Numbered from the stretch's first letter, positions 42,430 through 53,331 are shown. The stretch is DNA of 64,000 nucleotides from Arthrobacter sp. ERGS1:01 (GCF_001281315.1 NZ_CP012479.1:2728001-2792000), one strand, 5' to 3'. Program-made: numbers and translations. Notes: generated by a model not told the origin, from the sequence alone.

Positions 42430-44349
42430 CTAGTATCCCGTCGTCGTGGAGTCCGTGCGGGGTGCCGCCGCGGGCGCAACGGGGTCCTCGTGCCGGCTTT
42501 CGGACTTGCCGATGTCGATGGCAGTGGCCGGGTGGATGCTGCCCAGCGCGCCGACCACCCCGAAGGAGCCGGTGTTGGTGGTGATGGGCCCGGTGTTCAG
42601 GCTGTCGGCGGTCGCGGCCACTCCGCCGTCGGGCGGCAACGGCACGGGCGAGTGCGTCAGCACGCCTCCCCGTTTGCGGGGCAGGGTCAGCCGGAAGCAG
42701 GCGCCTTCTCCCGGCACGCCCCAGGCGTCCAGCCAGCCGTCGTGGAGCCGGGCATCCTCCATGGCGATGGAAAGGCCCAGGCCGCTGCCGCCGGTGGTGC
42801 GGGCGCGGGCCGGGTCGGCACGCCAAAAACGGTCAAACACGTGCCCCACGGCGTCCGGGGACATGCCGATTCCGTAATCCCTGACGGCCACGGCGACGGC
42901 GGTTTCATCGGCGGAGACAAAGATCTTCACCGGGTTGCCCTCGCTGTGTTCAAGGGCGTTGAGCACCAGGTTCCGCAGGATCCTGTCAATGCGGCGGGAG
43001 TCCATTTCCACCACGCATTTGTGGTTGCGCAGGCGGGTCACCACGGAAAGCTCCGATTTGTTGGCCTCCGCCACGGGGGTTGCCACGTCGATCACGGAAT
43101 GAATCACGGAGAAGATGTCCAGGGATTCCACGTCGAGGTCGGCCACGCCGGCGTCGAACCGGGAGATCTCCAGCAGGTCCGCCAGCAGCAGTTCAAAGCG
43201 CTCCACCTGGTGGAAGAGCAGCTCGGAGGAGCGCTTGTTGACGGGATCGAAGTCGTCGCGGGCGTCGTAGAGGACCTCGGCGGCCATGCGCACGGTGGTC
43301 AGCGGGGTGCGCAGTTCGTGCGATACGTCGGAGACGAAGCGCTGTTGCATTTCCGAGAGGGTGGCCAGGGCGTTGATCTGGTCCTGCAGCGAGGTGGCCA
43401 TCTTGTTGAAGGAGGTGGCCAGGCGTGCCATTTCATCCTCGCCCACCACCTGCAGGCGTTCCTCCAACCGTCCGGCGGCCAGCTTTTCCGAGACGGCGGC
43501 GGCCTGGCTGACGGGCTTGACCACCATCCGGGTCACGTACCAGGTGATGGCGCCGATCAGCAGCAGCAGGACGCTGCCGGCCAGCCACAGCACCGATTTG
43601 ATGTAGTTCAAGGTGACCTGAGCACTGTTCAGGTCATAGATCATGTAGAGCTCATAGTTGGTTTGCAGCAGTTCGACCTGACTGCCGATCACGACCGCCG
43701 GGTGGACGCCCGAGGACCCCGTGGGCAGGGCGATCGACTGCCAAAACTGGCCGTCGGGATCGCCCTGGACGGCGGCGCGCAGGTCATCGGGGATGATGGC
43801 CGCGGTGACGCCGCCGGAATCCGAGGAGCTGACGGCAAGCTTGCTGGTCTGGCCCGGGATCTTCACCATCAGGTATTTGCGGTTGTCATCCGCACCCCCG
43901 ACCTCCAGCAGTTTCAGCGTGTCCTTCACATAGGTCGAAACGCGCGGCTGGTCGCTGAGGCTTGCGTTGTTGAAACTGTCCTGGACCTGGGTGACGCCAC
44001 GCAGGGACTCCTGCTGGGCCTGGGCCAGGCGCTCCTTGAACAAACCGTTGGAAACCTGCCCGGCCAGGTAGCCGCCCACCCCCACCACGGCGATCGAGGC
44101 AACCACCAGCGTGGTCAGCACCGTGCGGAACTGCAGGGAGGTGCGCCAGCGCCGTGAGAGTGATCGCTGGACCCGTCGGGCGGCATGCCACAGGAACCGG
44201 CCCGCTGCGGCCAGCCCGGCGCCGGTCCCGGCCGCCAATTTTCCCCACAGCGATGCAGCGGGGCCGGGGGTTCCGGGTCCCAAAGTTCCGGGGACGCCGT
44301 CACCGGGGGCCGCGCCGTCGGGCTGCCCGGAGGTGCTGTCAATGCTCAC
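42430..44349 (-). CDS. mtrB: Sensor histidine kinase MtrB
   Basis: The 639-residue kinase has two membrane helices (about 70-95 and 250-275) flanking an outer sensor domain, a HAMP segment (about 277-325), a HisKA box VSHELRTPL with phospho-acceptor His344, and an HATPase domain with NLVLNALEHSEG, DYGIGM and TTGGSGLGLSIA. Long hydrophilic tails at both ends are normal for MtrB. It phosphorylates MtrA and controls cell-wall hydrolases and division. GTG 44349 lies 57 bases after mtrA, so the pair is transcribed together. The linked LpqB gene follows at once. Confidence 0.95.
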   Translation of the reverse strand: MSIDSTSGQPDGAAPGDGVPGTLGPGTPGPAASLWGKLAAGTGAGLAAAGRFLWHAARRVQRSLSRRWRTSLQFRTVLTTLVVASIAVVGVGGYLAGQVSNGLFKERLAQAQQESLRGVTQVQDSFNNASLSDQPRVSTYVKDTLKLLEVGGADDNRKYLMVKIPGQTSKLAVSSSDSGGVTAAIIPDDLRAAVQGDPDGQFWQSIALPTGSSGVHPAVVIGSQVELLQTNYELYMIYDLNSAQVTLNYIKSVLWLAGSVLLLLIGAITWYVTRMVVKPVSQAAAVSEKLAAGRLEERLQVVGEDEMARLATSFNKMATSLQDQINALATLSEMQQRFVSDVSHELRTPLTTVRMAAEVLYDARDDFDPVNKRSSELLFHQVERFELLLADLLEISRFDAGVADLDVESLDIFSVIHSVIDVATPVAEANKSELSVVTRLRNHKCVVEMDSRRIDRILRNLVLNALEHSEGNPVKIFVSADETAVAVAVRDYGIGMSPDAVGHVFDRFWRADPARARTTGGSGLGLSIAMEDARLHDGWLDAWGVPGEGACFRLTLPRKRGGVLTHSPVPLPPDGGVAATADSLNTGPITTNTGSFGVVGALGSIHPATAIDIGKSESRHEDPVAPAAAPRTDSTTTGY

Positions 44350-44406
44350 TTCGTCGTTTTTCCTGCACTGTTTCCTGCTGCACTGTTGCCCGAACTGCCG
44401 GCCAGG

Positions 44407-45081
44407 CTACTGCCCGGCCTTGTATCCCACGCCGCGCACGGTCAGGACCACTTCGGGGGCCTCGGGGTCGCGCTCAATCTTTGAGCGCAGACGCTGGACG
44501 TGCACGTTGACCAGGCGGGTGTCCGCGGCGTGGCGGTAGCCCCACACCTGCTCCAGCAGCAGCTCACGGGTGAATACCTGCCACGGCTTGCGGGCCAGGG
44601 CCACCAGCAGGTCAAATTCCAGCGGAGTCAGCAGGACACGTTCGCCCGCACGGCGCACCGCATGGCCGGCCACGTCAATGCTGATCTCGCCGATGACGAG
44701 CGTCTCGGGCGCCTTGACGTCACCGGGGCGCAGGCGTGCGCGCACACGGGCCACCAGCTCGGCGGGCTTGAACGGCTTTGCCACATAGTCGTCGGCACCT
44801 GATTCAAGGCCGCGAACGACGTCGGACGTGTCCGACTTTGCCGTCAACATGACGATCGGCACGTCCGACTCGCCGCGAATCTGACGGCACACCTCGATGC
44901 CGTCAAGGCCCGGAAGCATCAGGTCCAGCAGCACCAGGTCCGGCTTGTTGGCGCGGAAAACTTCCAATGCCTTGGCACCGTCGGCACAAAAGACGGGGTC
45001 AAACCCGTCATTGCGCAGCACAATGCCTATCATCTCTGCCAGTGCTTCGTCGTCGTCAACCACTAAAATGCGTGCCTTCAT
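44407..45081 (-). CDS. mtrA: Response regulator MtrA
   Basis: The 224-residue OmpR-type regulator has a receiver domain with Asp9/10/11, the phosphorylated Asp53 in LVLLDLMLPG, and Lys102. Its winged-helix DNA-binding domain contains LTPLEFDLLVALARKP and VWGYRHAADTRLVNVHVQRLR. It is nearly colinear with mycobacterial MtrA, which controls cell-wall hydrolases and replication-linked genes. ATG 45081 starts the family N-terminus MKARILVVDDD; a GTG at 45108 would add nine residues. The regulatory region upstream (45082-45429) is shared with the divergent membrane-protein gene. Confidence 0.96.
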   Translation of the reverse strand: MKARILVVDDDEALAEMIGIVLRNDGFDPVFCADGAKALEVFRANKPDLVLLDLMLPGLDGIEVCRQIRGESDVPIVMLTAKSDTSDVVRGLESGADDYVAKPFKPAELVARVRARLRPGDVKAPETLVIGEISIDVAGHAVRRAGERVLLTPLEFDLLVALARKPWQVFTRELLLEQVWGYRHAADTRLVNVHVQRLRSKIERDPEAPEVVLTVRGVGYKAGQ

Positions 45082-45429
45082 GGTTCTATATTTGCCTATC
45101 CGGGACACAAAGTCGCCATCGACGCTCCGTCACGGCAGCCCGGGGACTCATTGGGCGGCTCCCGCGGGTGTCCAGGCTGTGTACCCGCAGGCGCTGCGGA
45201 AGGTCCGTAACGGAAGGTCGATGCAGGCCCGGCAGGCGCATACTGCGGAAAATATGGCGCGAGCGACCGGCCGCCACGCGGCAAATCCGGATCTTCGACG
45301 ATAGGGTTTGAAGGAGGAAGCCCGTCAAGGATTCCGAATGGCCGGCGTCACCCGTGCAGCAGTTGGGCGCAAGCGACCACCGGCGGTGAACAGCGGAAGA
45401 TCGATCGGGCTATGTACTAGGGGAACAGC
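45082..45429. other. Divergent intergenic region between mtrA and the membrane-protein operon
   Basis: This 348-base gap separates two outward-facing transcription units and must contain both promoters. No RNA gene, convincing repeat or credible small frame was seen. Short frames in it lack a ribosome site and codon bias. Confidence 0.5.
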
Positions 45430-47019
45430 ATGACGAACGAACCACAGCAACCACCGGCAGCTCCACAGCCTGGGCCGGGCCCCGATGCCGCCCCGCCGCA
45501 AATCCCCGCCATCCCCGGGCAACCCCCCGTCGCGCCGCCGGCAAGTCCCCCGGCCGACGCGCAGCTCCCGCAACCGCGCTGGGGCCAATACGCGCCGCCC
45601 GTCTTCAACCCACCCGCCGGCAACCCGCCCGCCGGGGGCCAGCCGCAGCAACCCGCCGCGCCCCAACAGTGGGGCCAGCAGTGGGGCCAGCCGCAACAAC
45701 CCCAATGGGGCCAGTACGCGCCGCCGCCCGGTCCGCAGCAACCCGGTCAGGGTTACGGTCAGCCCGGTTACGGACAACCCCCTTATGGCCAGCCCGGCTA
45801 CGGCCGGTACGTGGCCCCGCCCAAGCCCGGGGTCATCCCGCTGCGCCCGCTGCGCCTTGGCGAGGTGCTCGACGGCGCCTTCCAGGCTGCCCGCCGCAAT
45901 GGCAAGGCCATGTTCGGTTCGGCCCTCATCTTCCAAATCCTGACCGCCGTCCTCACCCTGGCCGTCACCCTGACGGCGTTCGGCTCAACGTTGGGCACCG
46001 AGCTCCTCAACGGTTCCTTCGCCGAGTCGGCACCCACCGAGGCGCAGCTGAACCAGCTTCTGGGCGGGGTCCTGCAACTCTCCCTTGCCCTGATTGCCGT
46101 CTCGCTGATTTCCGGGCTGCTGGAGATGGTGCTGCAGGGCGCCCTGGTGGTCCCCGTGCTGCGCGCCGTGCTGAACCAAAAAACCGGTTTTGGCCAAATG
46201 TGGCAGCTGGTCAAACCGCGCATCGGATCCCTGCTCCTGCTCGCCGTGGTCTATGGGCTCGCCTTCCTCGTGGCGGCCGGCGCCTACTTCGGAATTCTGG
46301 TGGGCCTGCTTTATGCCACGGGCAGCGTGGGCAGCGGTTCCAACGGCTTTGCGGCCATTGGCATCGCACTCTTGCTCAGCCTGCCGTTCCTGGCAGCGGG
46401 GATCTGGGCCGGTACCAAGGTGCTAATTGCGCCCGCCGCGATCGTGGTGGAGAACATCGGCGTCTTTGCGGCCATCAAGCGCTCCTGGCAGTTGACCGCC
46501 CGGAACTGGTGGCGCACCTTTGGAATTTCGGTGTTGGCCGCCGTCATCGCGTCGTTCATCGGCGGGGTCATCACCACGCCGGTCACCTTGCTTCTGGGTT
46601 TCCTCCTGCCCGTCATGATGCCCCATGCCACGGCCGAGCAAATGGTGAACGTCACCCTCGTTTCGCAGGTTATTTCCACGTTCATCGGCGCCCTCGTGGG
46701 CGCCGTAACTGTCGCGTTCCAGACCGGCGTCATGGCGTTGATCTATGTGGACCTGCGCATGCGCCGCGACGGCTTCGATGTTTCCTTGCTCAAGGAATCC
46801 GAGACGGGCACGGACGACGGCGGGATCCCCGGCCGCGACGCATCCGTCACCGCCGTGGCGGGCCGGCAGCCCGGGGCGCCCTACCCTCCCCAGCAGTACC
46901 CGCAGCAGCCCTACCCGCCCCAGCACTATCCCCCGGCACAGCAATACCCCCCGACGCAATACCCGCCTGCCCAGCAGCCTCCGGCACCGCAGCCACCGGC
47001 CCAGTTCACCGGGCAGTAG
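45430..47019 (+). CDS. Proline/glutamine-rich multi-pass membrane protein
   Basis: This 529-residue protein has a Pro/Gln/Gly-rich cytoplasmic N-terminus (about 1-135, with YGQPGYGQPPYGQPGYG-type repeats) and six or so helices in a domain that starts IPLRPLRLGEVLDGAF, the signature of the glycerophosphodiesterase-type membrane domain family. A second Pro-rich tail (QQYPQQPYPPQHYPP) closes it. It is first in a five-gene plus-strand operon, opposite mtrA. ATG 45430 follows AGGGGAAC. The repeats resemble those of proteins that bind other Pro-rich partners, but no function is known. Confidence 0.8.
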   Translation: MTNEPQQPPAAPQPGPGPDAAPPQIPAIPGQPPVAPPASPPADAQLPQPRWGQYAPPVFNPPAGNPPAGGQPQQPAAPQQWGQQWGQPQQPQWGQYAPPPGPQQPGQGYGQPGYGQPPYGQPGYGRYVAPPKPGVIPLRPLRLGEVLDGAFQAARRNGKAMFGSALIFQILTAVLTLAVTLTAFGSTLGTELLNGSFAESAPTEAQLNQLLGGVLQLSLALIAVSLISGLLEMVLQGALVVPVLRAVLNQKTGFGQMWQLVKPRIGSLLLLAVVYGLAFLVAAGAYFGILVGLLYATGSVGSGSNGFAAIGIALLLSLPFLAAGIWAGTKVLIAPAAIVVENIGVFAAIKRSWQLTARNWWRTFGISVLAAVIASFIGGVITTPVTLLLGFLLPVMMPHATAEQMVNVTLVSQVISTFIGALVGAVTVAFQTGVMALIYVDLRMRRDGFDVSLLKESETGTDDGGIPGRDASVTAVAGRQPGAPYPPQQYPQQPYPPQHYPPAQQYPPTQYPPAQQPPAPQPPAQFTGQ

Positions 47020-47035
47020 CCGCGGCGTGGCGCCC

Positions 47036-47704
47036 ATGCTCGCACTCGCGGCCCTCCCGGGGGCCCTTGGCTTCGATGTCCCCGTCACCCCGGGGGCCGA
47101 TGAGGCGCGCCGTTGGGCTGCTGAGGAATTGGCCAAGGCCGTGTATCAAAACGCCAAGCCGGGCCTCGCCGAACAATTTATCGCCTGGGTCAAGAAGGCG
47201 CTTGCCGGCTTCCTCGATGGCATGGGCTCCCTGAACGCCAACGCCGGACTGCTGGTGGTGATCGGCATTCTCCTGGTGGCGGTCATTGCCGCCGTCGCCG
47301 TTGTCCGGCCCAGGCTCAACCGGAAACGGGCCAGGGATGCGGCGGTCTTTGCCGGACCCTCCGTGCTCACCGCCGGGCAGCACAGGTCGCTGGCCCGCGC
47401 GGCGGCCGCCGCCGGGGACCTGGACACGGCCGTCAGCGAGCAATTCCGGGCCCTGGTCCGCGCCGGCGAGGAGCGCGACGTCGTCTCCCCTGCACCCGGG
47501 CGGACTGCCGCCGAGGTTGCCGCCGAATTGCAGCGCGCCTTCCCCGCGCATGGACAGGCCCTGCTCCGCGCGGCCGACATCTTCAACGCCGTGCGTTACG
47601 GCCATGCCAAAGCCTCGCAGTCGCTCCTGGCGGAATTGGTGGCCACCGACCGGGCCATATCCGCCGCCAAGCCCGTCTATGCCGACGAGCTGGTGGCGCC
47701 GTGA
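47036..47704 (+). CDS. DUF4129-domain protein
   Basis: The 222-residue protein has one membrane helix (about 68-90) flanked by a short extracytoplasmic N-terminus (FDVPVTPGADEARRWAAEEL) and a cytoplasmic DUF4129 domain that starts AAAAGDLDTAVSEQFRALVR. Such domains accompany MoxR-DUF58 clusters. ATG 47036 is chosen (GTG 47027 is equally possible); neither has a clear ribosome site, so translation may couple to the upstream stop at 47019. The next gene overlaps its stop (GTGA). Confidence 0.78.
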   Translation: MLALAALPGALGFDVPVTPGADEARRWAAEELAKAVYQNAKPGLAEQFIAWVKKALAGFLDGMGSLNANAGLLVVIGILLVAVIAAVAVVRPRLNRKRARDAAVFAGPSVLTAGQHRSLARAAAAAGDLDTAVSEQFRALVRAGEERDVVSPAPGRTAAEVAAELQRAFPAHGQALLRAADIFNAVRYGHAKASQSLLAELVATDRAISAAKPVYADELVAP

Positions 47705-48989
47705 GCGCCCCGGCACCGGCGCCTTCCACAGCCCCCGCGACGGAACCCGCCAATGGGCCGGACGCCCGGGCCGTCTTTGCGGCCGACGGCGGCACCCGGT
47801 CCGAACGGCTGCGCACCTGGTGGCGCAAGCACCGGTTCTGGCTCTTGGCCGGGACCGCGTTTGTGCTGGTCATCACCGTGAGCGTGGTGCTTGGCTTGTC
47901 CGGGCAGCGCAGCGGCGGCCCCCTGGCGATCGACAATCCCGCGCCCGAGGGAGGCCGGGCCGCCGCGTCCGTGCTGCGCGGCCAGGGCGTGGAGGTCACC
48001 GCCACCGATTCGCTGGAGGCCACGATCGCGGCCCTCCAAGCCAACGGCCCGGCCGCCAGCACCGTGCTGGTCTATGACCCCCAAACACTGCTCCGCCCGA
48101 CCCAGCTCGCCGAGCTGTCCGGCGCCGCCACCGACCACGATGCCAAGGTGGTGGGGATCGCCCCGGGCCCGCTGGCCGTGCAAAAGCTCAGCAGCGACAT
48201 CTCGAGCGCCGGCGTTGCCCCGGCCGGCGCCGCAGCGGTACAGGCCGATTGCGCCAACCCGGATGCCTCCGCCGCAGGCTCCATCGACTCCGAAAGCATT
48301 GACGGCCTGGGCACTGCCGGCAGCGGCACCTCCGTTTTCCTGTACCGGGGCACGCAGACCTGCTTCACGCCGGACGGCGGCACGGCAGGCCTGCTGGCAA
48401 GCAACAGCACCGGTTCCGTCAGCGTGCTCGGCAATGCCGGCGTCGTCAGCAACAACAGCCTGGCCAGCCGGGGCAACGCGGCCCTGGTGTTCCGGCTGTT
48501 GGGAAGCCGGCCGCAGCTGATCTGGTACACGGCCTCACTCAAGGACGTTCCGGTGGCATCCCAGCCGCCCAGCCTGGCCGAGCTCACCCCGGCGTGGATC
48601 TTCCCGGCGTCGGCCTGGCTGCTGCTGGTGGGCGTGGTGGGCATGCTGTGGCGGGGCCGGCGGAACGGCCCACTCGTGACCGAACCACTGCCGGTCATCG
48701 TCAAGGCCTCCGAGACCGTCACGGGCCGGGCCCGGCTCTACCAGGACGCGAAGGCCGTGGACACCGCGGCCCGGACGCTCCAACACGCCACGCTGACCCG
48801 GCTCGCCCGGCAACTGCGGCTGGGGGCAACGGCAGGCCCGGACGCCGTCGTCGCCGCGGTGGCCGGACACACCGGACGGAATGGCCGGGAACTGCACCAG
48901 CTCCTGGTGGCCGGCGTGCCCCGGAATGAAAAGGAAATGTTGACCATGGCCACGCAATTGGCGGCCCTAGAGGAAGAAGTCACCCAACG

Positions 48990-48993
<4 letters not shown>
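47701..48993 (+). CDS. DUF4350-domain membrane protein
   Basis: This 430-residue protein has a membrane helix near 45-70, an outer domain (about 75-300) of the DUF4350 type with the start GRAAASVLRGQGVEVTATDSL, a second helix (about 300-320) and a cytoplasmic tail. The domain is related to periplasmic glutamine-amidotransferase-like folds, but catalytic residues are not evident. It stands in the fixed order DUF4129-DUF4350-MoxR-DUF58, overlapping both neighbours by four bases. The cluster is thought to act in cell-envelope chaperone or insertion steps. The exact function is unknown. Confidence 0.8.
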
Positions 48994-49973
<980 letters not shown>

Positions 49974-49988
49974 GCCCGGCGGTAACGG

Positions 49989-51281
49989 ATGGCCGTTTCG
50001 GGCAGATTCTTCCTCCTGGCAATGCTGGCACTGGTGCCCGTCATCGCCGTGCCCCGCACCTCCACCTGGCTGCTGGCGCTTGCCGTGGTGCTCCTGGTGC
50101 TGGTGGTCGACCTGCTGCTGGCCGCCTCGCCACGCAAGGTGTCCCTGCGCCGGGACATCCCCGCCGGTGTCCGGCTCAGTGAGGGCACGACGGCGTCGCT
50201 CACGGTTGCCAACGGTGCCGGCCGGTTGCTGCGGGCCCGGGTGAAGGACGGCTGGCAACCGTCCGTGGGTGCCCTCAACGCCCTGCAAGAGCTGCGGATC
50301 CGTCCCCGGGAGCGCGCCGTCATGACGGTGGCGCTCATGCCGAGCCGGCGCGGGGACCTGCGCAGCGACCACGTCACTGTCCGCTCCTACGGGCCCCTGG
50401 GCATGGCGGCGCGGCAACGCACCATCACGGCGCCGGGCACCTTGCGCGTGTTGCCGCCATTCCACTCCAAACGCCACCTGCCGTCGAAGTTGCGCAAGCT
50501 GCGCGAACTGGACGGCAAGGCAGCCGTGCAGATTCGCGGGGCGGGCACCGAGTTTGATTCACTGCGCGACTACGTGCGCGGCGACGACGTCCGCTCCATC
50601 GACTGGCGGGCCACGGCCCGGCGTCGCGACGTGGTGGTGCGCACCTGGCGGCCCGAACGCGACCGCCGCGTGGTCATTGTGCTCGACACCTCCCGCACCT
50701 CCACTGCAAGGATCGACGACGAGCCCGCGCTGGACACCGGCATCGAGGCGGCCCTGCTGCTGGCCGTGCTGGCCGAACGCGGCGGTGACCGGGTCAGCCT
50801 GATCGCCTACGACCGCCGGGTCCGCACCCGGGTCTCCTCCTCCGGCAAGGGAAACATGCTCAACGCCATGGTGCAGGGCCTGGCGCCGCTGCAGCCGGAG
50901 CTCATTGAACTGGACGCGGCGGGTGTTCCGGGCCAGGTCCGCGCCGTCACGGCGCACCGGGCCCTCGTGGTGTTGGTGACCTCGCTGGACGCCGGGGCCG
51001 CCGAGGAGGGCCTCATCCCGTTGGTGGCCCAGCTGGCTCGCAAGCACGTGGTGGTGGTTGCCTCGGTCCGGGACCCCGCCCTGGACACGGCCCGTTTGGA
51101 ACGTTCGACGACGACGCTCGCCTACCGTGCGGCCGCCGCCGAACACGCCTTGAACCGGCGGGCGGCGATCACGGCCCTCATCAAGGAGCTGGGCGCCGAA
51201 GTGGTGGACGCCCAGCCGCACGAGCTCCCGCCGGACCTTGCCGACACGTACATCCGGCTCAAAGCGGCCGGCCGGCTCTAA
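49989..51281 (+). CDS. DUF58-domain protein
   Basis: The 430-residue protein has two membrane helices at the N-terminus (about 8-50), a beta-rich section and the DUF58 signature EFDSLRDYVRGDDVRSIDWR (about 187-206). A VWA-like domain follows with VVIVLDTSRTS. It is the usual partner of the MoxR ATPase encoded 16 bases upstream. The DxSxT-like motif suggests a metal-ion-dependent adhesion site. It closes the five-gene operon; no terminator is visible before the converging DsrE-like gene. Confidence 0.88.
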   Translation: MAVSGRFFLLAMLALVPVIAVPRTSTWLLALAVVLLVLVVDLLLAASPRKVSLRRDIPAGVRLSEGTTASLTVANGAGRLLRARVKDGWQPSVGALNALQELRIRPRERAVMTVALMPSRRGDLRSDHVTVRSYGPLGMAARQRTITAPGTLRVLPPFHSKRHLPSKLRKLRELDGKAAVQIRGAGTEFDSLRDYVRGDDVRSIDWRATARRRDVVVRTWRPERDRRVVIVLDTSRTSTARIDDEPALDTGIEAALLLAVLAERGGDRVSLIAYDRRVRTRVSSSGKGNMLNAMVQGLAPLQPELIELDAAGVPGQVRAVTAHRALVVLVTSLDAGAAEEGLIPLVAQLARKHVVVVASVRDPALDTARLERSTTTLAYRAAAAEHALNRRAAITALIKELGAEVVDAQPHELPPDLADTYIRLKAAGRL

Positions 51282-51290
51282 GGGCCTCCC

Positions 51291-51647
51291 CTAAACGCGG
51301 GCGTACGCCCAGTTATCCCATTGCCGTTGCGCAAGGTGGGCGACGGCGGACGGAACCGAGGCTACGCCGGGCAACAAGCTGCCACGGTCCACGCCCGCGG
51401 ACCGCATGCTGTTCTCGCAGGCGAGGACGGCAACCCCGTTTCCCAGGGCTGCCGCCACGGGAGCCGCCAATTCGCCGTCGATCACCAGCGCGGCAACGGC
51501 CGGGCCCTGGATGACAAGCTCAATCACGGCCCCGGGCAAGGCCTTTGCAGCATTTCCCGCGCTGCGAAAGGCCGCGGTCACCTGCTCGCTGCCCGCACCG
51601 AATCCGTGCATCACGAGGCCCCGCGGGGCCTCGTTGCGTTCAACCAT
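51291..51647 (-). CDS. DsrE/DsrF-like protein
   Basis: This 118-residue protein has the DsrE fold: LVMHGFGAGSEQV, then a VIELVIQGPAVAALV strand-helix and a VAVLACENSMRSAGV segment that holds the conserved Cys near residue 77. DsrE-family members carry or sense persulfide sulfur, although many such single-domain proteins have unknown roles. ATG 51647 has AAAGGATG upstream. It stands alone, 48 bases after the MetE-like gene, and converges on the DUF58 gene. Confidence 0.8.
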   Translation of the reverse strand: MVERNEAPRGLVMHGFGAGSEQVTAAFRSAGNAAKALPGAVIELVIQGPAVAALVIDGELAAPVAAALGNGVAVLACENSMRSAGVDRGSLLPGVASVPSAVAHLAQRQWDNWAYARV

Positions 51648-51695
51648 GACGGCATCCTTTCATTGCGTTGTCCGCACTGTGGGGGCGCGGATCGA

Positions 51696-52802
51696 TCAGG
51701 CGTTGCGGATTTCGCTCAGTGCGTCCGCCACCTCAAGTGTGCGGTTCACAACTTCCCGGGCTTCCACGGGCGACAGGGCCGCCAGGCCGGATTCCGGGGT
51801 GATGCGGAGCCGGTTCAGCGACGATTCCGGCAGGCCCAGGCCGTGCCACGGCCGCATCACGCGCTCCACGAGGGCTGAGTACGACGGCGGCAGCTGCCCG
51901 GCGCGCACCGGAACGGCCCCGGCCCAGATGGAGGTGCCGGACTCGACGGCGCCCGCCAGTTGTTCCCAGTGGCCGGTGTCGAGGTGGTGCAGCGGGAGGG
52001 CTATCGCGTCGATGCCGCACTCCAGGGCAAGTTCGAGGGCCTTGCGCCAGGATGCCGTCTCGGCAGCGTCCCGTTCCGGATCCGCCATCGGATTGGCCTG
52101 CCCCCGCGCCGGGACCGGGAGGTTGATGGCGACCTTGGCGATGCCGGCGTCGCGGGCGGATTGGACGAAGGCGGACCAGCTCTGGCGCAGCTCGGAGCCG
52201 GGGATTGAGCGCAGGGTCCGGTAGCCGGACGCCGTGGGGATGGTGCCGGCCAGCGCCGCGGCGATGTCGGGTTCGTCGATTTGCAGCGTCAGTTCGGCTC
52301 CGGGGACGGCGGCGCGGACCTTCTCGACGTGCGCGGTGAGCCCCGCGGCCAGTGACTGGGCCACGTCCCGCCGGGCGCCGTAGTCGCGCAGCGCCCGCTC
52401 GCCGTAGTGCAGGTGGATGACCGCGGCCAGGGAAAAGGGGCCCACGAGTTGCAGTTTCAACTCTGCCGGCTGCAGTTCGGCGGCGCCGGCGACGTCGGCC
52501 AACACGTTGATGTCCGTGGACAGTGCGGAGACGGCGCGGCGGTGGTCGTTGCCGGGCCTGTCCACGAAGCGCCAGCCATACGGCTGGACGTCCACGGGCA
52601 GCTCGACGAGCAGTGCCGCGGTGCGGCCCACGGCGTCGGAACCGATACCGCGAGCCGGCAGTTCCACGAGCGACGGCAGGTGCGGTGGCGTGAAAATGCC
52701 CAGTGAAACCTTTGCGGCCTCCACGGGGTCGGTTCCCGGCCAGGGGCCGAGGGCTGTCGCGCCGATTTCCTCGCCCAGTGCCGACGGGCCGGCGTCGACC
52801 AT
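51696..52802 (-). CDS. MetE-like (cobalamin-independent methionine synthase-like) protein
   Basis: The 368-residue protein resembles the C-terminal TIM-barrel half of MetE, with the conserved strand LTLQIDEPDIAAAL and N-terminal ATALGPWPGTDP and VELPARGIGSDAVGR segments shared with Rv3015c-type proteins. The zinc ligands of MetE (the HxC pair and the later Cys) are not seen: VAINLPVPARG occupies the first site. It may therefore act on a different methyl acceptor or not catalyse the reaction at all. ATG 52802 is chosen; TTG 52829 is in frame, and the open frame runs on into the chorismate mutase gene without a ribosome site. Confidence 0.72.
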   Translation of the reverse strand: MVDAGPSALGEEIGATALGPWPGTDPVEAAKVSLGIFTPPHLPSLVELPARGIGSDAVGRTAALLVELPVDVQPYGWRFVDRPGNDHRRAVSALSTDINVLADVAGAAELQPAELKLQLVGPFSLAAVIHLHYGERALRDYGARRDVAQSLAAGLTAHVEKVRAAVPGAELTLQIDEPDIAAALAGTIPTASGYRTLRSIPGSELRQSWSAFVQSARDAGIAKVAINLPVPARGQANPMADPERDAAETASWRKALELALECGIDAIALPLHHLDTGHWEQLAGAVESGTSIWAGAVPVRAGQLPPSYSALVERVMRPWHGLGLPESSLNRLRITPESGLAALSPVEAREVVNRTLEVADALSEIRNA

Positions 52803-52857
52803 TTCACCCGGGATGGCGTGTCCGCTCAATGGAGGACACCCGGGGTGGGGAGGCCGC

Positions 52858-53331
52858 TCAACTGAGGTGGCCGCCGTCGCCGGTGCCGGGGGCACCAACA
52901 AATCCCTGGCCGTCCAGGCTGACCACCGGCACTGCGCCCGTGGCGGCGACGGCGGAGTGGCTCTCCGAGATGGCCTGGTGGTGGTGGATGACCTCGCTGA
53001 TGATGAAGTTCAGGAACTTTTCGGCGAAGGCGGGGTCCAGGTGGGCGGACTCGGCGAGGGCGCGCAGGCGCTGGATCTGGGCGAGCTCGCGGTTGGGGTC
53101 GGCCGGGGGCAGCTGGTGCCGGGCCTTGAGGATGCCCACGCGCTGGGTGGCCTTGAACCGTTCGGCCAGCAGGTACACCAAGGTGGCGTCAAAGTTGTCG
53201 ATGCTGGAGCGGATGGACAGCAGCTCGGCCATGACGGCGGGGTCGACGGCGCCGGTCAGGGAGCTTGCGGCCGGGTCAAAGTCTTCAACGGACAAGTGCG
53301 CGGCCTCGGTGGCGTGGCTCGGTTCGGTCAT
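52858..53331 (-). CDS. Chorismate mutase (AroQ-type)
   Basis: The 157-residue protein carries a single AroQ helical domain: ELLSIRSSIDNFDATLVYLLAERFKATQRVG, then KARHQLPPADPNRE and FAEKFLNFIISEVIHHHQ. It converts chorismate to prephenate for phenylalanine and tyrosine. The Arg and Lys residues that bind chorismate are visible in the first helix and after it. Its Gly/Ala-rich C-terminal 30 residues are an extension beyond the family core. ATG 53331 has no clear ribosome site and may be leaderless. The MetE-like gene follows in the same direction. Confidence 0.87.
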   Translation of the reverse strand: MTEPSHATEAAHLSVEDFDPAASSLTGAVDPAVMAELLSIRSSIDNFDATLVYLLAERFKATQRVGILKARHQLPPADPNRELAQIQRLRALAESAHLDPAFAEKFLNFIISEVIHHHQAISESHSAVAATGAVPVVSLDGQGFVGAPGTGDGGHLS

